Source: JBFAPK01 sp040676675
GTDB lineage: Bacteria; Actinomycetota; Actinomycetes; Mycobacteriales; Micromonosporaceae
Reading direction: 5' to 3'
NCBI RefSeq assembly: GCF_040676675.1
Contig: NZ_JBFAPK010000013.1
Coordinates: 1-64,000, forward strand
Length of the DNA stretch: 64,000 nucleotides
A program made the position numbers and the translations under genes. Below are positions 32,738 to 41,374 of this stretch, piece by piece. The notes below the pieces were generated by a model that worked only from the letters and a program-made list of their open reading frames with translations, was not told the DNA's origin and searched no databases. Each line of letters starts with the position of its first letter. The stretch's first letter is position 1.

Positions 32738-32938
32738 TCAGCGCGCGAAGTGGCCGGTCCTGACGCCGGCCACGAAGGCGGTCCAGCTCCGGGGGGCGAA
32801 GGCCAGCACCGGACCCGAGGCGTCCTTGCTGTCGCGTACGCCCACCAGCCCGCCCAGGTCCCCAGCCACCTCGACACACTCACCGCCGCTGGTGCTGCGG
32901 CTGCTCTTCCGCCACCGGGCCTGAGGCTGGTTACTCAT
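32738..32938 (-). CDS. DUF397 protein
   Basis: 66 residues matching the whole DUF397 family: ARWRKSSRSTSGGECVEVA, VRDSKDASGPVLAFAPRSW and TAFVAGVRTG. DUF397 proteins are encoded beside XRE-DUF5753 regulators throughout actinomycetes and may act as their partners or antagonists (BldB-related pairs such as WhiJ). The start lies eight bases inside the end of the XRE gene, so the two are co-translated. Confidence 0.95.
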   Translation of the reverse strand: MSNQPQARWRKSSRSTSGGECVEVAGDLGGLVGVRDSKDASGPVLAFAPRSWTAFVAGVRTGHFAR

Positions 32939-33818
32939 GATACTCCTTCATAATCTTCAGAATCAGATCTCTTGATGCTTCCTCATTGAGCACCAGATCT
33001 TGTTGGCTGCGCCAGACCCTGTCATATGCCGCTACCTCCGCTGGCTTGTCGAGGTAGAGCGCGCCGGTGATGCTCTCGATGTACACAGTGGTCGGCTCGG
33101 CCGTGTTCCTTCCCCGGCTCGGCGGGAAGTCGAGGATGATGAAGCAGCCGCATTCTGCCCCCATCGGCGGGCCGGCGGCCAAGGCCAGCACGTGGATCGA
33201 GACGTTGGGCCGCTCCATTGAATCGAGCAGATGCTGCAACTGTCTCGCCATCGCGGGTCGCGTGGGGGACGGCCGCCGGAGTACCGCCTCGCTGAGAATC
33301 AGATCCAGCCGGGGAGCCGGTGGCAGCCGGCGATCAAGCACCCGTTGGCGCTGTAGGCGGAACTGGATTCCTTGCTGAATCTGCTCCTCGCTCCAGGCCG
33401 GCTGTTCCCGGCGGAACACGCTCACCGCGTATTCGCGAGTCTGTAACAGGCCGGGAACGAGGTGCGAGGCGTGATAGCGCATTCGTGATGCGGCGGTTTC
33501 GAGGTCCACATAAGTCGAGATTCGGGACGGGATGGACTCGCCGTACGACTGCCACCAGCCATTGGCGCGGCTTTCCTTGGCCAGGGTGGTCACTTGCTCT
33601 CGTACCTCGTCCGACGCCTCGTACAGGTCGCAGAGGACCTTGGCGTCGGGGGTGCGGACCGGGACCAGGCCCTTCTCGATGCGCCAGATCTTCTGTCGGG
33701 AGCAGTCCATCGCCTCGGCGGTCGCGTCGACCGTGATCAGGGCTTCCTCGCGGAGTCGGGCCAGCAGCCGGCCGAGCTGCCGGCGTGGAACCGTCGACCC
33801 GAGTGTTTCATCCGCCAT
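32931..33818 (-). CDS. XRE-family regulator with DUF5753 domain
   Basis: 295 residues. Residues ~10-75 are an XRE helix-turn-helix (LGRLLARLREEALITVDATA, MDCSRQKIWRIEKGL). Residues ~85-280 are the DUF5753 sensor-like domain (ASHLVPGLLQTREYAVSVF, EPTTVYIESITGALYLDKP). Such WhiJ-type regulators control development or antibiotic production with a DUF397 partner, here overlapping downstream. The ATG at 33818 is preferred; one at 33848 is in frame. GCAACAT occurs at 33819 and 33842, a possible operator pair. The gene is less GC-rich than its neighbours, as usual for this mobile family. Confidence 0.93.
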   Translation of the reverse strand: MADETLGSTVPRRQLGRLLARLREEALITVDATAEAMDCSRQKIWRIEKGLVPVRTPDAKVLCDLYEASDEVREQVTTLAKESRANGWWQSYGESIPSRISTYVDLETAASRMRYHASHLVPGLLQTREYAVSVFRREQPAWSEEQIQQGIQFRLQRQRVLDRRLPPAPRLDLILSEAVLRRPSPTRPAMARQLQHLLDSMERPNVSIHVLALAAGPPMGAECGCFIILDFPPSRGRNTAEPTTVYIESITGALYLDKPAEVAAYDRVWRSQQDLVLNEEASRDLILKIMKEYHE

Positions 33819-34074
33819 GCAACATCGCCGCCATTTCTTGTGCAACATGGGGCGGATTCCGTTCGTCGTGTCACATAATCGCCGCCCCGGAAGTGTCGAT
33901 GCGAATCGAGCCTAATTAGCCCGGCAATGCCGGCGCAAGGGGTGTCCATGCTGGAACGTGGGTGGCCGGACGATTCAGTCCCGGTCGCCTTGTCTCGGCG
34001 CACCGATAAGTCGCTGTCCCGCTCATGGCGCGGTGCGCGTGGGCGGGGCGGCGCAATTTCCACGGAGGGATCGT

Positions 34075-34269
34075 GTGAAGCGGGTGACGTACGAGCAATA
34101 TCTCTTGGCGGTGGCGCTGGACCTCGCGCGGCGGCACCGCCCGGTCTGGTCCTGGCGGCGCTGGCGGCGGATCTGCCGCTGCGGATCGGAGCTGCCGTGC
34201 CACGTGCGGCACCCGCTTCCGATCAGCCGGCGGCACTGGCCGATCAACCAGGGGCACTGGCCGACGTGA
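34075..34269 (+). CDS. Small Cys/His/Trp-rich protein, first gene of a pair
   Basis: 64 residues, starting at GTG 34075 with GGAGGG just upstream. The N-terminal VTYEQYLLAVALDLARRHRP is helical; the rest is very basic and Trp-rich (VWSWRRWRRICRCGSELPCH), with C-x-C, a third Cys and His residues (CRCG, LPCHVRH) that could bind zinc. Its stop overlaps the next gene's GTG by four bases, which supports both being real. Function unknown; it may bind nucleic acid given its charge. Confidence 0.65.
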   Translation: MKRVTYEQYLLAVALDLARRHRPVWSWRRWRRICRCGSELPCHVRHPLPISRRHWPINQGHWPT

Positions 34270-34484
34270 GCATCCTGCGCCCCGGCGACGAGCGGTTCCA
34301 CTACAGCGACGGCTCGCACAGGTGGATCCCGCCCGACCCGGACTACGACCAGAAGGTCTGGGACGAGGAGGTACGCCAGCACAAGGAGAAACACCTGCGC
34401 AACGAGAAGCCCGAGCCCCGGCGTCGTCTCGCCGTACCGGACCGGGCCCAGGGGCGCGGTGAAAGGGATCTGAGCCAGGGCTGA
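34266..34484 (+). CDS. Small charged protein, second gene of a pair
   Basis: 72 residues from GTG 34266, coupled to the preceding gene (GTGA). It is hydrophilic: ILRPGDERFHYSDGSHRWIP, DPDYDQKVWDEEVRQHKEKH and a basic tail. The alternating charge suggests a partner or stabiliser of the Cys-rich 64-residue protein. The family is not recognised. The pair follows the divergent XRE/DUF397 genes. Confidence 0.65.
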   Translation: MSILRPGDERFHYSDGSHRWIPPDPDYDQKVWDEEVRQHKEKHLRNEKPEPRRRLAVPDRAQGRGERDLSQG

Positions 34485-34552
34485 AAGGACCCGATGGTCG
34501 ACTCGGTCGTCCGCACCCCTTTCGGACAAGACCCGACTCGAAGGAGAAGTCC

Positions 34553-34834
34553 ATGCAGGTACGTAAGCTCGCCGCCGGAGCGCTGCTCGCGGCGGCCGTG
34601 GCGGCGCCCACCCTGACGGCGACCGCGGCGCAGGCCGCCCCGCCCGCCGGCGCGGTCGTCGCGGGGGACGTGGTGGTGCTGGACTTCCTCGTCGAGGGCC
34701 CGTTCCCGACCCAGAGCGAATGCAACCACCGGGCCGTCTGGTGGGACCACATCGACGGTCGCGCCCACTACTGCCGGTACGAGAACGGCAGCGGCGGCTA
34801 CGCGCAGGGCTGGTGGATCTGGGCGCGGAGCTGA
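34553..34834 (+). CDS. Small secreted protein
   Basis: 93 residues. A clear signal peptide (MQVRKLAAGALLAAAVAAPT, cleavage after AAQA) leaves a ~65-residue mature protein with two Cys (SECNHR, HYCRYEN) likely joined in a disulfide, and an aromatic-rich C-terminus. AAGGAGAA six bases upstream is a good ribosome site. The role is unknown; similar actinomycete proteins are only called hypothetical. A dead kinase fragment begins just after its stop. Confidence 0.8.
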   Translation: MQVRKLAAGALLAAAVAAPTLTATAAQAAPPAGAVVAGDVVVLDFLVEGPFPTQSECNHRAVWWDHIDGRAHYCRYENGSGGYAQGWWIWARS

Positions 34835-34841
34835 CCGCCAC

Positions 34842-35018
34842 GAAACGGCCCTGTCGTCCGCCCCGACCTCGGGCAACCCGCTGCTGCTCGAACGTCTCGT
34901 CGGGAACCTGGTGGAGAACGCGCTGCGGTACAACGTGGCCGGTGGCGAGGTGTGGGTGAGCACGTCCGGCGCCGACGGGCGGGCCAGCCTGGTCGTCGCG
35001 AACACCGGACCCGTGGTC
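34842..35018 (+). pseudogene. Remnant of a sensor histidine kinase (N-box of HATPase domain)
   Basis: In frame 3 the sequence reads SGNPLLLERLVGNLVENALR, then YNVAGGEVWV and SLVVANTGPVV. This is the ATP-binding N-box and following strands of a HATPase_c domain, with the Asn metal ligand in NLVEN. No start, no HisKA region and no G-boxes are present; beyond ~35018 the sequence merges into the end of the opposite-strand membrane gene. It is a decayed fragment, not a gene. Confidence 0.75.
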
Positions 35019-35071
35019 GGCCCGGAGGCGGCCGGGACCGCGAAACCGGTCGGGCCCGTGGAACCGGTCGG

Positions 35072-37249
35072 TCAGGCCGGGTCGGGGTCGGGCCCGGCCG
35101 GCGCCCCGGACCGCCCGGCCGCTCGGGCCGGCGCCCCGTCGGCCGTGTGGGAGGCGGACGCGGCCAGGCGGGCGACCAGCGCGGCCACCGGCAGGGCGAG
35201 GATCACCGCGCCCGGGAAGTACGGCAGGCCGTCGACCGGGTTGCCGTAACCGGCGGCCCGGATCAGCGGCATGCCGGCGGGGACGCCGAGCGCCAGCTGG
35301 ACGTAGACCGCCGGCAGGCCGAGCAGCGCGGCGCCGAGCGCGATCCCGACCCAGCGCGGGACCGCCCAGCGTTCGCGGCGCGCGGTCGCCAGCGCCAGCG
35401 CGTACGCGACGAGCGGCAGCCCCAGCGTCACCGAGTAGTCGAGCCGTACGGTGGTGGTGAGCGCGCCGAGCGTGGCCAGCAGCAGGCCCGGCGCCGCGAC
35501 CAGCGGTACCGCCAGCCGTGACGGCAGCCGCCCCGGTCGGGCGGCGAGCGCTCCGGCCGCCGCGAGGGCGGCGAGGAGCCCGGCGAGGGCGGCGGTGACG
35601 GCCGGGTAGCCGACCGGGGTGAGCGAGCCCGCCATGGCGGCGGGCATCAGCGGCGCCGGGGCGAGCAGGGCGGCCGCCGCCGCCACCCAGGCGAGGCGCC
35701 GTCGTACCTCCGCCTCGCTCACCCCGCGCTGGCCGGCCAGCGCGCCGACCGCCCACCGGCCGGCACCGGCCACCCCGGCGGCGAGCGCGAGCGCCCCGGC
35801 CAGCGCGGCCGGACCGCCCGCGTCGACGGTGTCGAGCACCGAGTCCACCGTGACCAGCAGCGCGGCGACGAGCAGGCCCGGCAGGAGCACCGGCCCCCGG
35901 GTCGCGGCGGCCACGACCAGGCCGAGTACGCCGAGCACGATCGCCGCCTCGCGCAGCTCCTGCACCCAGAGGTGCAGCTCCCAGCTCTGTACCGCGTCGA
36001 CCCGCGCCACCTCGGCCAGTTGCGGGGTGAGGATCGTCGCGGCGTACGCCCACAGGGCCAGCCCGGCCGCGAGCGCCACGAGCCCGAGGCGCCGGTGTCC
36101 CGGCGGTACCGTGACCGGCGCGGGTGGCGCGACCGCCGCCCCGTCCGCCGGGGTCAGTGTGGGGGCGGCGGTGGTGGCGCGGGCGGCCCGGTCGGCGGTG
36201 GTGGCGCGGGCGGCCCGTACTCCGTAGAGCAGCACGAACGCGGTGGCGGTCAGCAGCGGTCGCAGGGTGCCGGCGACGATGTCGACGACCGTCTCGGAGG
36301 CCACCGAGCCCTGCTCGACGGGGCCGAACCGGATCCCGCCGCCGTACGTCTCCAGCAGGCTGAGCGGGAACCACCAGGGCGAGGTGGTGAGGCTGAGCCC
36401 CTCCACGGCCGCCACGTGCCGGCCGGCCAGCACCGCCGCGAACTCCAGCGCGAGCAGCCCGCCGACCACCCCGACCAGCCAGCCCCGGCCGCGCCGCCCG
36501 CGCTCGACCAGCCGTACGGTGAGCACCGCCACCGGCACGATCAGCGCGGCCCAGAGCAGCAGGGCGGGGCCCGTTTCAGCCGCCAGCACCGTGACCGTCC
36601 CGTCGTCCACGCCGGGGTCCTGCTGCGCCCACCAGAGCGCGTTCTGCGCGCCCATGCCGGCGGCCAGCACCAGCGGCGCCACCAGCGCGGAACCGGCCGC
36701 ACCGAGCCGGCCCCGGTGCGCCCAGGCGACCGGCAGCCGCCGGCCCAGCGCGGCCCCGACCAGGGCGGCCAGGCCGGTGGCCAGGACGAGGCCGGCGAGC
36801 GTGGCGACGTTGCCGGCCCAGTCGATCCCGTCGCGGGAGAAGCTGGGCGGTCCGCCGCGTACCCCGGCCAGGACCGCGGCGCTGACGTCGCGTGCGCCCC
36901 AGCCGAGCAGGTCGCAGAGCAGGGTCGCGCCGAGCAGCATCAGCACCGGCCGCAGCCCCTTGCCGAACTCCGGCAGCAGCTCGCGCCAGCCGCGCGGCAC
37001 CCCCTGCTCGTCCTCGACCGGCGGGGAGCCGGCCAGGCTCAGCGCGAACCGGAGCCGCCGCAGCACCCGTACCAGTCGGCGGAGGGTACGGTCGGCGCCG
37101 ATCGCGGCCAGTTCGGCGCGCCACTCGGCGAGCATCGCCTCGCGCAGCTCGACCGGCCAGCGGCGGCTCGCCACCCGCAGCAGCCGATCGGCGAGGCCGC
37201 GCCCGCGAACTTCGTCGTTGGCCGGGTCGTGCCCGCCCGCGCCGGTCAC
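35072..37249 (-). CDS. Large polytopic membrane protein paired with PadR regulator
   Basis: 725 residues. A soluble head (~1-70: DRLLRVASRRWPVELREAML, AEWRAELAAIG) of the kind seen beside PadR genes is followed by about 16-18 hydrophobic segments in two blocks separated by an Ala/Thr-rich linker near residue 350. It starts with GTG overlapping the PadR stop (TCAC on the plus strand). Function is unknown; pairing and coupling indicate that the PadR protein controls its level. Confidence 0.78.
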   Translation of the reverse strand: MTGAGGHDPANDEVRGRGLADRLLRVASRRWPVELREAMLAEWRAELAAIGADRTLRRLVRVLRRLRFALSLAGSPPVEDEQGVPRGWRELLPEFGKGLRPVLMLLGATLLCDLLGWGARDVSAAVLAGVRGGPPSFSRDGIDWAGNVATLAGLVLATGLAALVGAALGRRLPVAWAHRGRLGAAGSALVAPLVLAAGMGAQNALWWAQQDPGVDDGTVTVLAAETGPALLLWAALIVPVAVLTVRLVERGRRGRGWLVGVVGGLLALEFAAVLAGRHVAAVEGLSLTTSPWWFPLSLLETYGGGIRFGPVEQGSVASETVVDIVAGTLRPLLTATAFVLLYGVRAARATTADRAARATTAAPTLTPADGAAVAPPAPVTVPPGHRRLGLVALAAGLALWAYAATILTPQLAEVARVDAVQSWELHLWVQELREAAIVLGVLGLVVAAATRGPVLLPGLLVAALLVTVDSVLDTVDAGGPAALAGALALAAGVAGAGRWAVGALAGQRGVSEAEVRRRLAWVAAAAALLAPAPLMPAAMAGSLTPVGYPAVTAALAGLLAALAAAGALAARPGRLPSRLAVPLVAAPGLLLATLGALTTTVRLDYSVTLGLPLVAYALALATARRERWAVPRWVGIALGAALLGLPAVYVQLALGVPAGMPLIRAAGYGNPVDGLPYFPGAVILALPVAALVARLAASASHTADGAPARAAGRSGAPAGPDPDPA

Positions 37250-37575
37250 GCCGTCCTCGGCTTCGTGTTCGCCGATCGCGCCGGGCTGAGCTGCTGGTGC
37301 AGCGCGGCGAGTTCGACCCGGGCCCGGGCCAGGCCGTCGGCGGTGAGCCGGTAGTAGCGCCGGGCTGGCCGCCCCGCCGCGACCGGGTCGATCTCCTCCC
37401 AGGCGCGGTCGACCCAACCGGCCTGTTCCAGCCGGACCAGGATCGGATAGATCGTGCCGCTCGGCAGCCCCGTCGCGCCGATCAGGTCCAGGCCGTAGCG
37501 TTCGGCCGCGGGATCGGCGAGGAACGCGGCGAGCACCCGCGCCACGGCCGTGGTGACCCGTACGTCGTTACCCAT
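37246..37575 (-). CDS. PadR-family transcriptional regulator
   Basis: 109 residues. The winged helix has VARVLAAFLADPAAERYGLD, GLPSGTIYPILVRLEQAGWV and RRYYRLTADGLARARVELAA, the full PadR signature. It is a probable repressor of its own two-gene operon. The ATG at 37575 is close to two exact 12-base direct repeats upstream, the likely operator. It is the second PadR/membrane-protein pair of the window. Confidence 0.93.
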   Translation of the reverse strand: MGNDVRVTTAVARVLAAFLADPAAERYGLDLIGATGLPSGTIYPILVRLEQAGWVDRAWEEIDPVAAGRPARRYYRLTADGLARARVELAALHQQLSPARSANTKPRTA

Positions 37576-37583
37576 GCGCGAGA

Positions 37584-37618
37584 CTCTACATAGGGCTGTG
37601 CCTGTTCTCTACATAGGG
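37584..37618 (-). promoter_or_regulatory. Exact direct-repeat operator upstream of PadR gene
   Basis: CTCTACATAGGG occurs at 37584-37595 and 37607-37618, spacing 23 bases (about two helical turns). On the coding strand CCCTATGTAGAG carries TATGTA, a possible -10 element. PadR proteins often bind ATGTA-type sites. Confidence 0.65.
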
Positions 37619-37716
37619 TCGGGCGCCGGGGCCGAGTGGTCGCGGCACGTGCCGGCGCACCCCACGACGGGGTCGCGGTGGCGGCCGAGCCGTACCGGCA
37701 GTGGGTGACGCGACGC

Positions 37717-39249
37717 TCAGCCCTTCACCGTCATGATCGGACGCAGCTCGACGACCGGTTGGGCCACCCCCGCGTGCCGCAGGCTCCGCACCACCGGGCC
37801 GACCTCCTTGTACGCCCACGGCGCCTCCTGTTTGAGGTCCCGGCGCCACGCCTCGAGCACGTCGTGCCGGGCGGCGACCGCCGGGTCGCGATGGTTGAGC
37901 GGGGTGACCACCCGGAACTCGCGCAGGAACGCGTCGAGTTCGGCATCGCCGCCCCGGGCCGCCGCGCCCCTCGGCACGCTGCGACCCGCGCCGTGACAGG
38001 CGCTGCCCAGCGAGCGGGCGTTACCCAGCCCTCGGAGCAGGTAGCTCGGCGCGCCCATCGACCCCGGTACGATCACCGGCTCGCCCCACACGTGGCCGCC
38101 CTCGCCGGGCCCGCCCGCCGGGGTGGCGCCCTTGCGGTGCAGCACCCCGCCGTCGGCGCCGGGCCAGAGCAGGTTGTGCGGTGCGTCGTACACCAGCCGC
38201 GACCGCAGCTCGCCGGCGACGTCGGCCAGCCCCGCGCGCAGCATCATGGCCAGGAAGAACCGGTTGCCGACGGCGAAGTTCGCCGCGTTGGCGAGCGCGG
38301 TCAGGTACCTGGCCCGGGCGGTGGCGCCCCGCTCGTCCAGCAGCATCGGCAGGATCCGGTTCGCCGGCATCGGTACGCCCCGGGGCCAGGCCGCCCGGGC
38401 CTGGTCCTGGCCGGTGGCGTTGGCCTGGTGCCCGAGCGAGAGGGAGCCGCTGTGCACCATCAGCACTATCCGGCCGGGGGCCAACCCCCAGGCGTACGCG
38501 GCTGGTCCGTCGTGCACGGCGGAAACGTACTGCAACTCGGCGAAGTGGTTGCCTCCGCCGATGCTGCCGATGATGCTGTCGAAGCTGGTTCCGCCGCCGC
38601 TGGTGATCCAGTCGCGGAACCCGTCGGCCGAGTCGGCCGGGTACGCGGCGGCGTGCAGGCCGGTGTCGAGCCCCTCGGCGTCCTGCGGCGTCACCTGCCG
38701 CCAGGCACCCTCGGCGCCGGCCGGGGCGCCGCCGTCGAGCAGGCCGGGCAGGCCGTCGCGGAGCAGGGCCTCACGCCGCACGGCGGTCAGCCCGATCCGC
38801 CGGCCGCCCTCGAAGAAGAGGTGCCTCAGCCGCCGTTCGAGCCGGTCGAGGTGGGGGCGGACCCGCTCGACGGTGAGCGAGGTGACCTCCACCCGCATGC
38901 CGCAGTTGATGTCGTTGCCGACGGCCTGCGGCACGAGCGCGCCCTCGGTACGCAGCACGGTGCCGATCGGGATGCCGGCGCCCTTGTGGAAGTCGGGCGT
39001 ACCGACGACCCGCTCGATGCGCGGTTCGACGGCCAGACCGGGGGTGGCGTCGGCCAAGGCCCGCAGCGTGTCGGCGGTCTCCAGGAGGGTGAGCAGTTCG
39101 TCGATCGCGGCGGGTTCGACCGGTACGTCGGGACCGGCGCAGATCTCGACCGGAACGCCGGCCGGGTTGGGCAGGGTGAGCCAGGACTCGTCGGTACGGA
39201 CCAGACGCGGATCCGGACGCCTGGGGTGGGACGTCTTGCCATGGGGCAT
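37717..39249 (-). CDS. rtcB: RNA-splicing ligase RtcB
   Basis: 510 residues. RtcB landmarks: GTPDFHKGAGIPIG, the Mn-binding Asp/Cys in GNDINCGMRVE, GGGNHFAELQ, His in VYDAPHN, HRKGATP, PGSMGAPSYLL, and the guanylylated His in SACHGAGRSVPRG. It joins 2',3'-cyclic phosphate or 3'-phosphate RNA ends to 5'-OH ends using GTP and Mn, and in bacteria serves RNA repair. No archease, RtcA or RtcR gene is adjacent. The start ATG at 39249 matches the family. Confidence 0.95.
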   Translation of the reverse strand: MPHGKTSHPRRPDPRLVRTDESWLTLPNPAGVPVEICAGPDVPVEPAAIDELLTLLETADTLRALADATPGLAVEPRIERVVGTPDFHKGAGIPIGTVLRTEGALVPQAVGNDINCGMRVEVTSLTVERVRPHLDRLERRLRHLFFEGGRRIGLTAVRREALLRDGLPGLLDGGAPAGAEGAWRQVTPQDAEGLDTGLHAAAYPADSADGFRDWITSGGGTSFDSIIGSIGGGNHFAELQYVSAVHDGPAAYAWGLAPGRIVLMVHSGSLSLGHQANATGQDQARAAWPRGVPMPANRILPMLLDERGATARARYLTALANAANFAVGNRFFLAMMLRAGLADVAGELRSRLVYDAPHNLLWPGADGGVLHRKGATPAGGPGEGGHVWGEPVIVPGSMGAPSYLLRGLGNARSLGSACHGAGRSVPRGAAARGGDAELDAFLREFRVVTPLNHRDPAVAARHDVLEAWRRDLKQEAPWAYKEVGPVVRSLRHAGVAQPVVELRPIMTVKG

Positions 39250-39499
39250 GGGAGTGCGCAGACCTCTCGTGGCTGTCGAGCGGAGATGCCGGTGGAACGA
39301 GGCGGGGAACCCGGGCGGGCGGCATCGACACGCGATCCGTCGCGTGCGGAGGCGCGGGACGGGCCCGCCGGTATCCGGTTGTGCCTGACGGTTCAGCAGC
39401 CGCGAGGTCCGTTCGAGGATAGAGATCGACCGGGCGCCGCGCGACTGGTTTCACCGGTCCGCCGTCCGCCGCCATACGGCGACGGGTTGAGACGCCGGA

Positions 39500-39634
39500 C
39501 TACCGCCCGCCCCTGCCGAACATCGACCGGATCGCGGCGAGCAGCAGCAGCGCGCCGAGTACCGCGCCGACGAGTCGTACCCCCGGAATGTCGTACCAAC
39601 TGGTGTCCTCGGCGGCCGTGACGAGCTGATGCAT
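39500..39634 (-). CDS. Short single-pass membrane protein
   Basis: 44 residues, below usual gene-finding length. It begins MHQLVTAAEDTSWYDIPG, then one hydrophobic helix (LVGAVLGALLLLAAI) and a basic end. GGTGCGGGA precedes the ATG at 39634. Codon third positions are GC-rich and the helix is well formed, so it is probably translated. The function is unknown. Confidence 0.5.
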   Translation of the reverse strand: MHQLVTAAEDTSWYDIPGVRLVGAVLGALLLLAAIRSMFGRGGR

Positions 39635-39792
39635 TCCCGCACCTTCGCACGCCCAGCCGCTCCGGCGCGACGGTGGGTAATAGAAAGGTTTATTGACTAT
39701 TTAAGGTGCCGGTGTGACCATGGCATGCAGCCGCCGCCACCCTGGCCGTGGCCGCTGTCCAATATGGATCTAGTACCGGGGGGTACGGGGGA

Positions 39793-41307
39793 ATGAGCAC
39801 TCCGACGGGCGAACTGTCGAGCCTGGCCGCGGCCGTGCTGCAGCCGGGTTTCGAAGGCACCAGTCCGCCCGACTGGGTGCTCCGCTGGCTCGCCGAGGGG
39901 CTCGGCGGGGTGGCCCTCTTCGCCCGTAACGTCCGCGATGCCGAGCAGGTGGGGGAGCTCACCGCGGCGTTACGGGCGGAGCGGCCCGACGTCCTCGTCG
40001 CGATCGACGAGGAGGCCGGCGACGTCACCCGGTTCGAGTCCCGGCTCGGCAGCTCCCGGCCCGGCAACCTGGCGCTGGGCGCCATCGACGACCCCGCGCT
40101 CACCGAGGCGGTCGCCGCCGACCTCGGCGCCGAGCTGGCCGCGGCCGGGGTCACCCTGAACTACGCCCCCGACGCGGACGTCAACTCCAACCCGAACAAC
40201 CCGGTCATCGGGGTACGGTCCTTCGGCGCCGAGCCGGGCCTGGTCGCCCGGCACACCGCCGCCTGGGTTCGGGGATTGCAGTCCGCCGCGGTCGCGGCCT
40301 GCGCCAAGCACTTCCCGGGGCACGGCGACACCAGCACGGACTCGCACTTCGACCTGCCGCGGATCGGCGCGACCATGGGCGAGCTGGCCAGCACCGAGCT
40401 GTTGCCGTTCCGCGCCGCGATCGAGGCGGGCGCGCAGGCGATCATGACGGGGCACCTGCTGGTGCCCGCGCTGGACGCGGAGCTGCCGGCCACGCTCAGC
40501 CGGCGGATCCTGACCGGGCTGCTCCGCGAGGAACTGGGCTTCCAGGGCGTCGTGATCACGGACGGGATCGAGATGCAGGCGGTCGCCCACCGGTACGGCC
40601 TGGCCGGCGCCACCGTACGGGCCATCGCGGCCGGTGCCGACGCGATCTGCGTCGGCGGGGAGCACGCCGACGAGGAGTCGGCCCGGCTGCTGCGCGACGG
40701 CATCGTGGAGGCCGTCGTCGCCGGCCGGCTGCCCGAGGAGCGGCTGGTCGAGGCCGCCAAGCGGGTCGGCCAGTTGGCGGCCTGGACCGTGCAGGCGCGC
40801 GGCCGGCGACCGCAGTGGCCGGGCGCGCACCCGGACGGGTCACCGATCGGGGTCGACGCGGCGCGTCGGGCGGTGCGCCTCACCCGGGCCGCCGACGGTG
40901 CCACGGCCCTGCCGCTGACCGGGCCCGCGCACGTGGTGGAGTTCGCGCCGCCGCACAACATCGCGACCGGCTCGGACACGCCGTGGGGTGTGGGCGACCC
41001 GCTCGCCGCGCTGCTGCCGGGGACCACCACGGTACGGTTCGCCGCCGCGGACCTGCCCGCCGACGGTGACCTGCCGCCGGCGCTGCTGGGACCGGCGCGC
41101 GGGCGTCCGCTCGTGCTCGTGGTGCGGGACCTGCACCGGCACGACTGGATGGCCGGCGCGGTCGCGCGCGCGTTGGGGGTGCGGCCGGACGCCGTCGTGG
41201 TCGAGCTGGGCGTGCCCGAGCGGATCGCCGGCACCGTCCACATCGCCACGTACGGGGCGAGCCGGGCGGGTGGTCGGGCCGCCGCGGAAATTCTCGCCGG
41301 TCGATGA
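39793..41307 (+). CDS. nagZ: Glycoside hydrolase family 3, beta-N-acetylglucosaminidase (NagZ-type)
   Basis: 504 residues. The GH3 TIM barrel contains VLVAIDEEAGDVTRF, the His-Asp dyad loop KHFPGHGDTSTDSH typical of NagZ-type enzymes, and the nucleophile Asp in VVITDGIEMQA. A second domain follows (~340-504). NagZ releases N-acetylglucosamine from peptidoglycan turnover fragments. The ATG at 39793 follows a G-rich ribosome site; no signal peptide is visible, so it acts in the cytoplasm. An AT-rich stretch around 39676-39715 probably contains its promoter. It is a single gene. Confidence 0.92.
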   Translation: MSTPTGELSSLAAAVLQPGFEGTSPPDWVLRWLAEGLGGVALFARNVRDAEQVGELTAALRAERPDVLVAIDEEAGDVTRFESRLGSSRPGNLALGAIDDPALTEAVAADLGAELAAAGVTLNYAPDADVNSNPNNPVIGVRSFGAEPGLVARHTAAWVRGLQSAAVAACAKHFPGHGDTSTDSHFDLPRIGATMGELASTELLPFRAAIEAGAQAIMTGHLLVPALDAELPATLSRRILTGLLREELGFQGVVITDGIEMQAVAHRYGLAGATVRAIAAGADAICVGGEHADEESARLLRDGIVEAVVAGRLPEERLVEAAKRVGQLAAWTVQARGRRPQWPGAHPDGSPIGVDAARRAVRLTRAADGATALPLTGPAHVVEFAPPHNIATGSDTPWGVGDPLAALLPGTTTVRFAAADLPADGDLPPALLGPARGRPLVLVVRDLHRHDWMAGAVARALGVRPDAVVVELGVPERIAGTVHIATYGASRAGGRAAAEILAGR

Positions 41308-41361
41308 GTAGAGATCGACAATCATTACCATCGGTGCCCCCACGTGCACGGCCTGTCGCGG

Positions 41362-41367
41362 TATCGT
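41362..41367 (+). promoter_or_regulatory. Candidate -10 element (TATCGT) for leaderless gene
   Basis: TATCGT is seven bases before the GTG at 41375; no Shine-Dalgarno sequence is present. Confidence 0.5.
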
Positions 41368-41374
41368 CTCTGCG

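Noticed and set aside
33737..34063. 108-codon minus-strand frame upstream of the XRE gene
   Set aside because: Overlaps the XRE start region out of frame, has no domain and no ribosome site.
34553..34834. Lantibiotic or other modified-peptide precursor
   Set aside because: It has a classical Sec signal and two Cys with no modification enzymes nearby; a plain secreted protein fits better.
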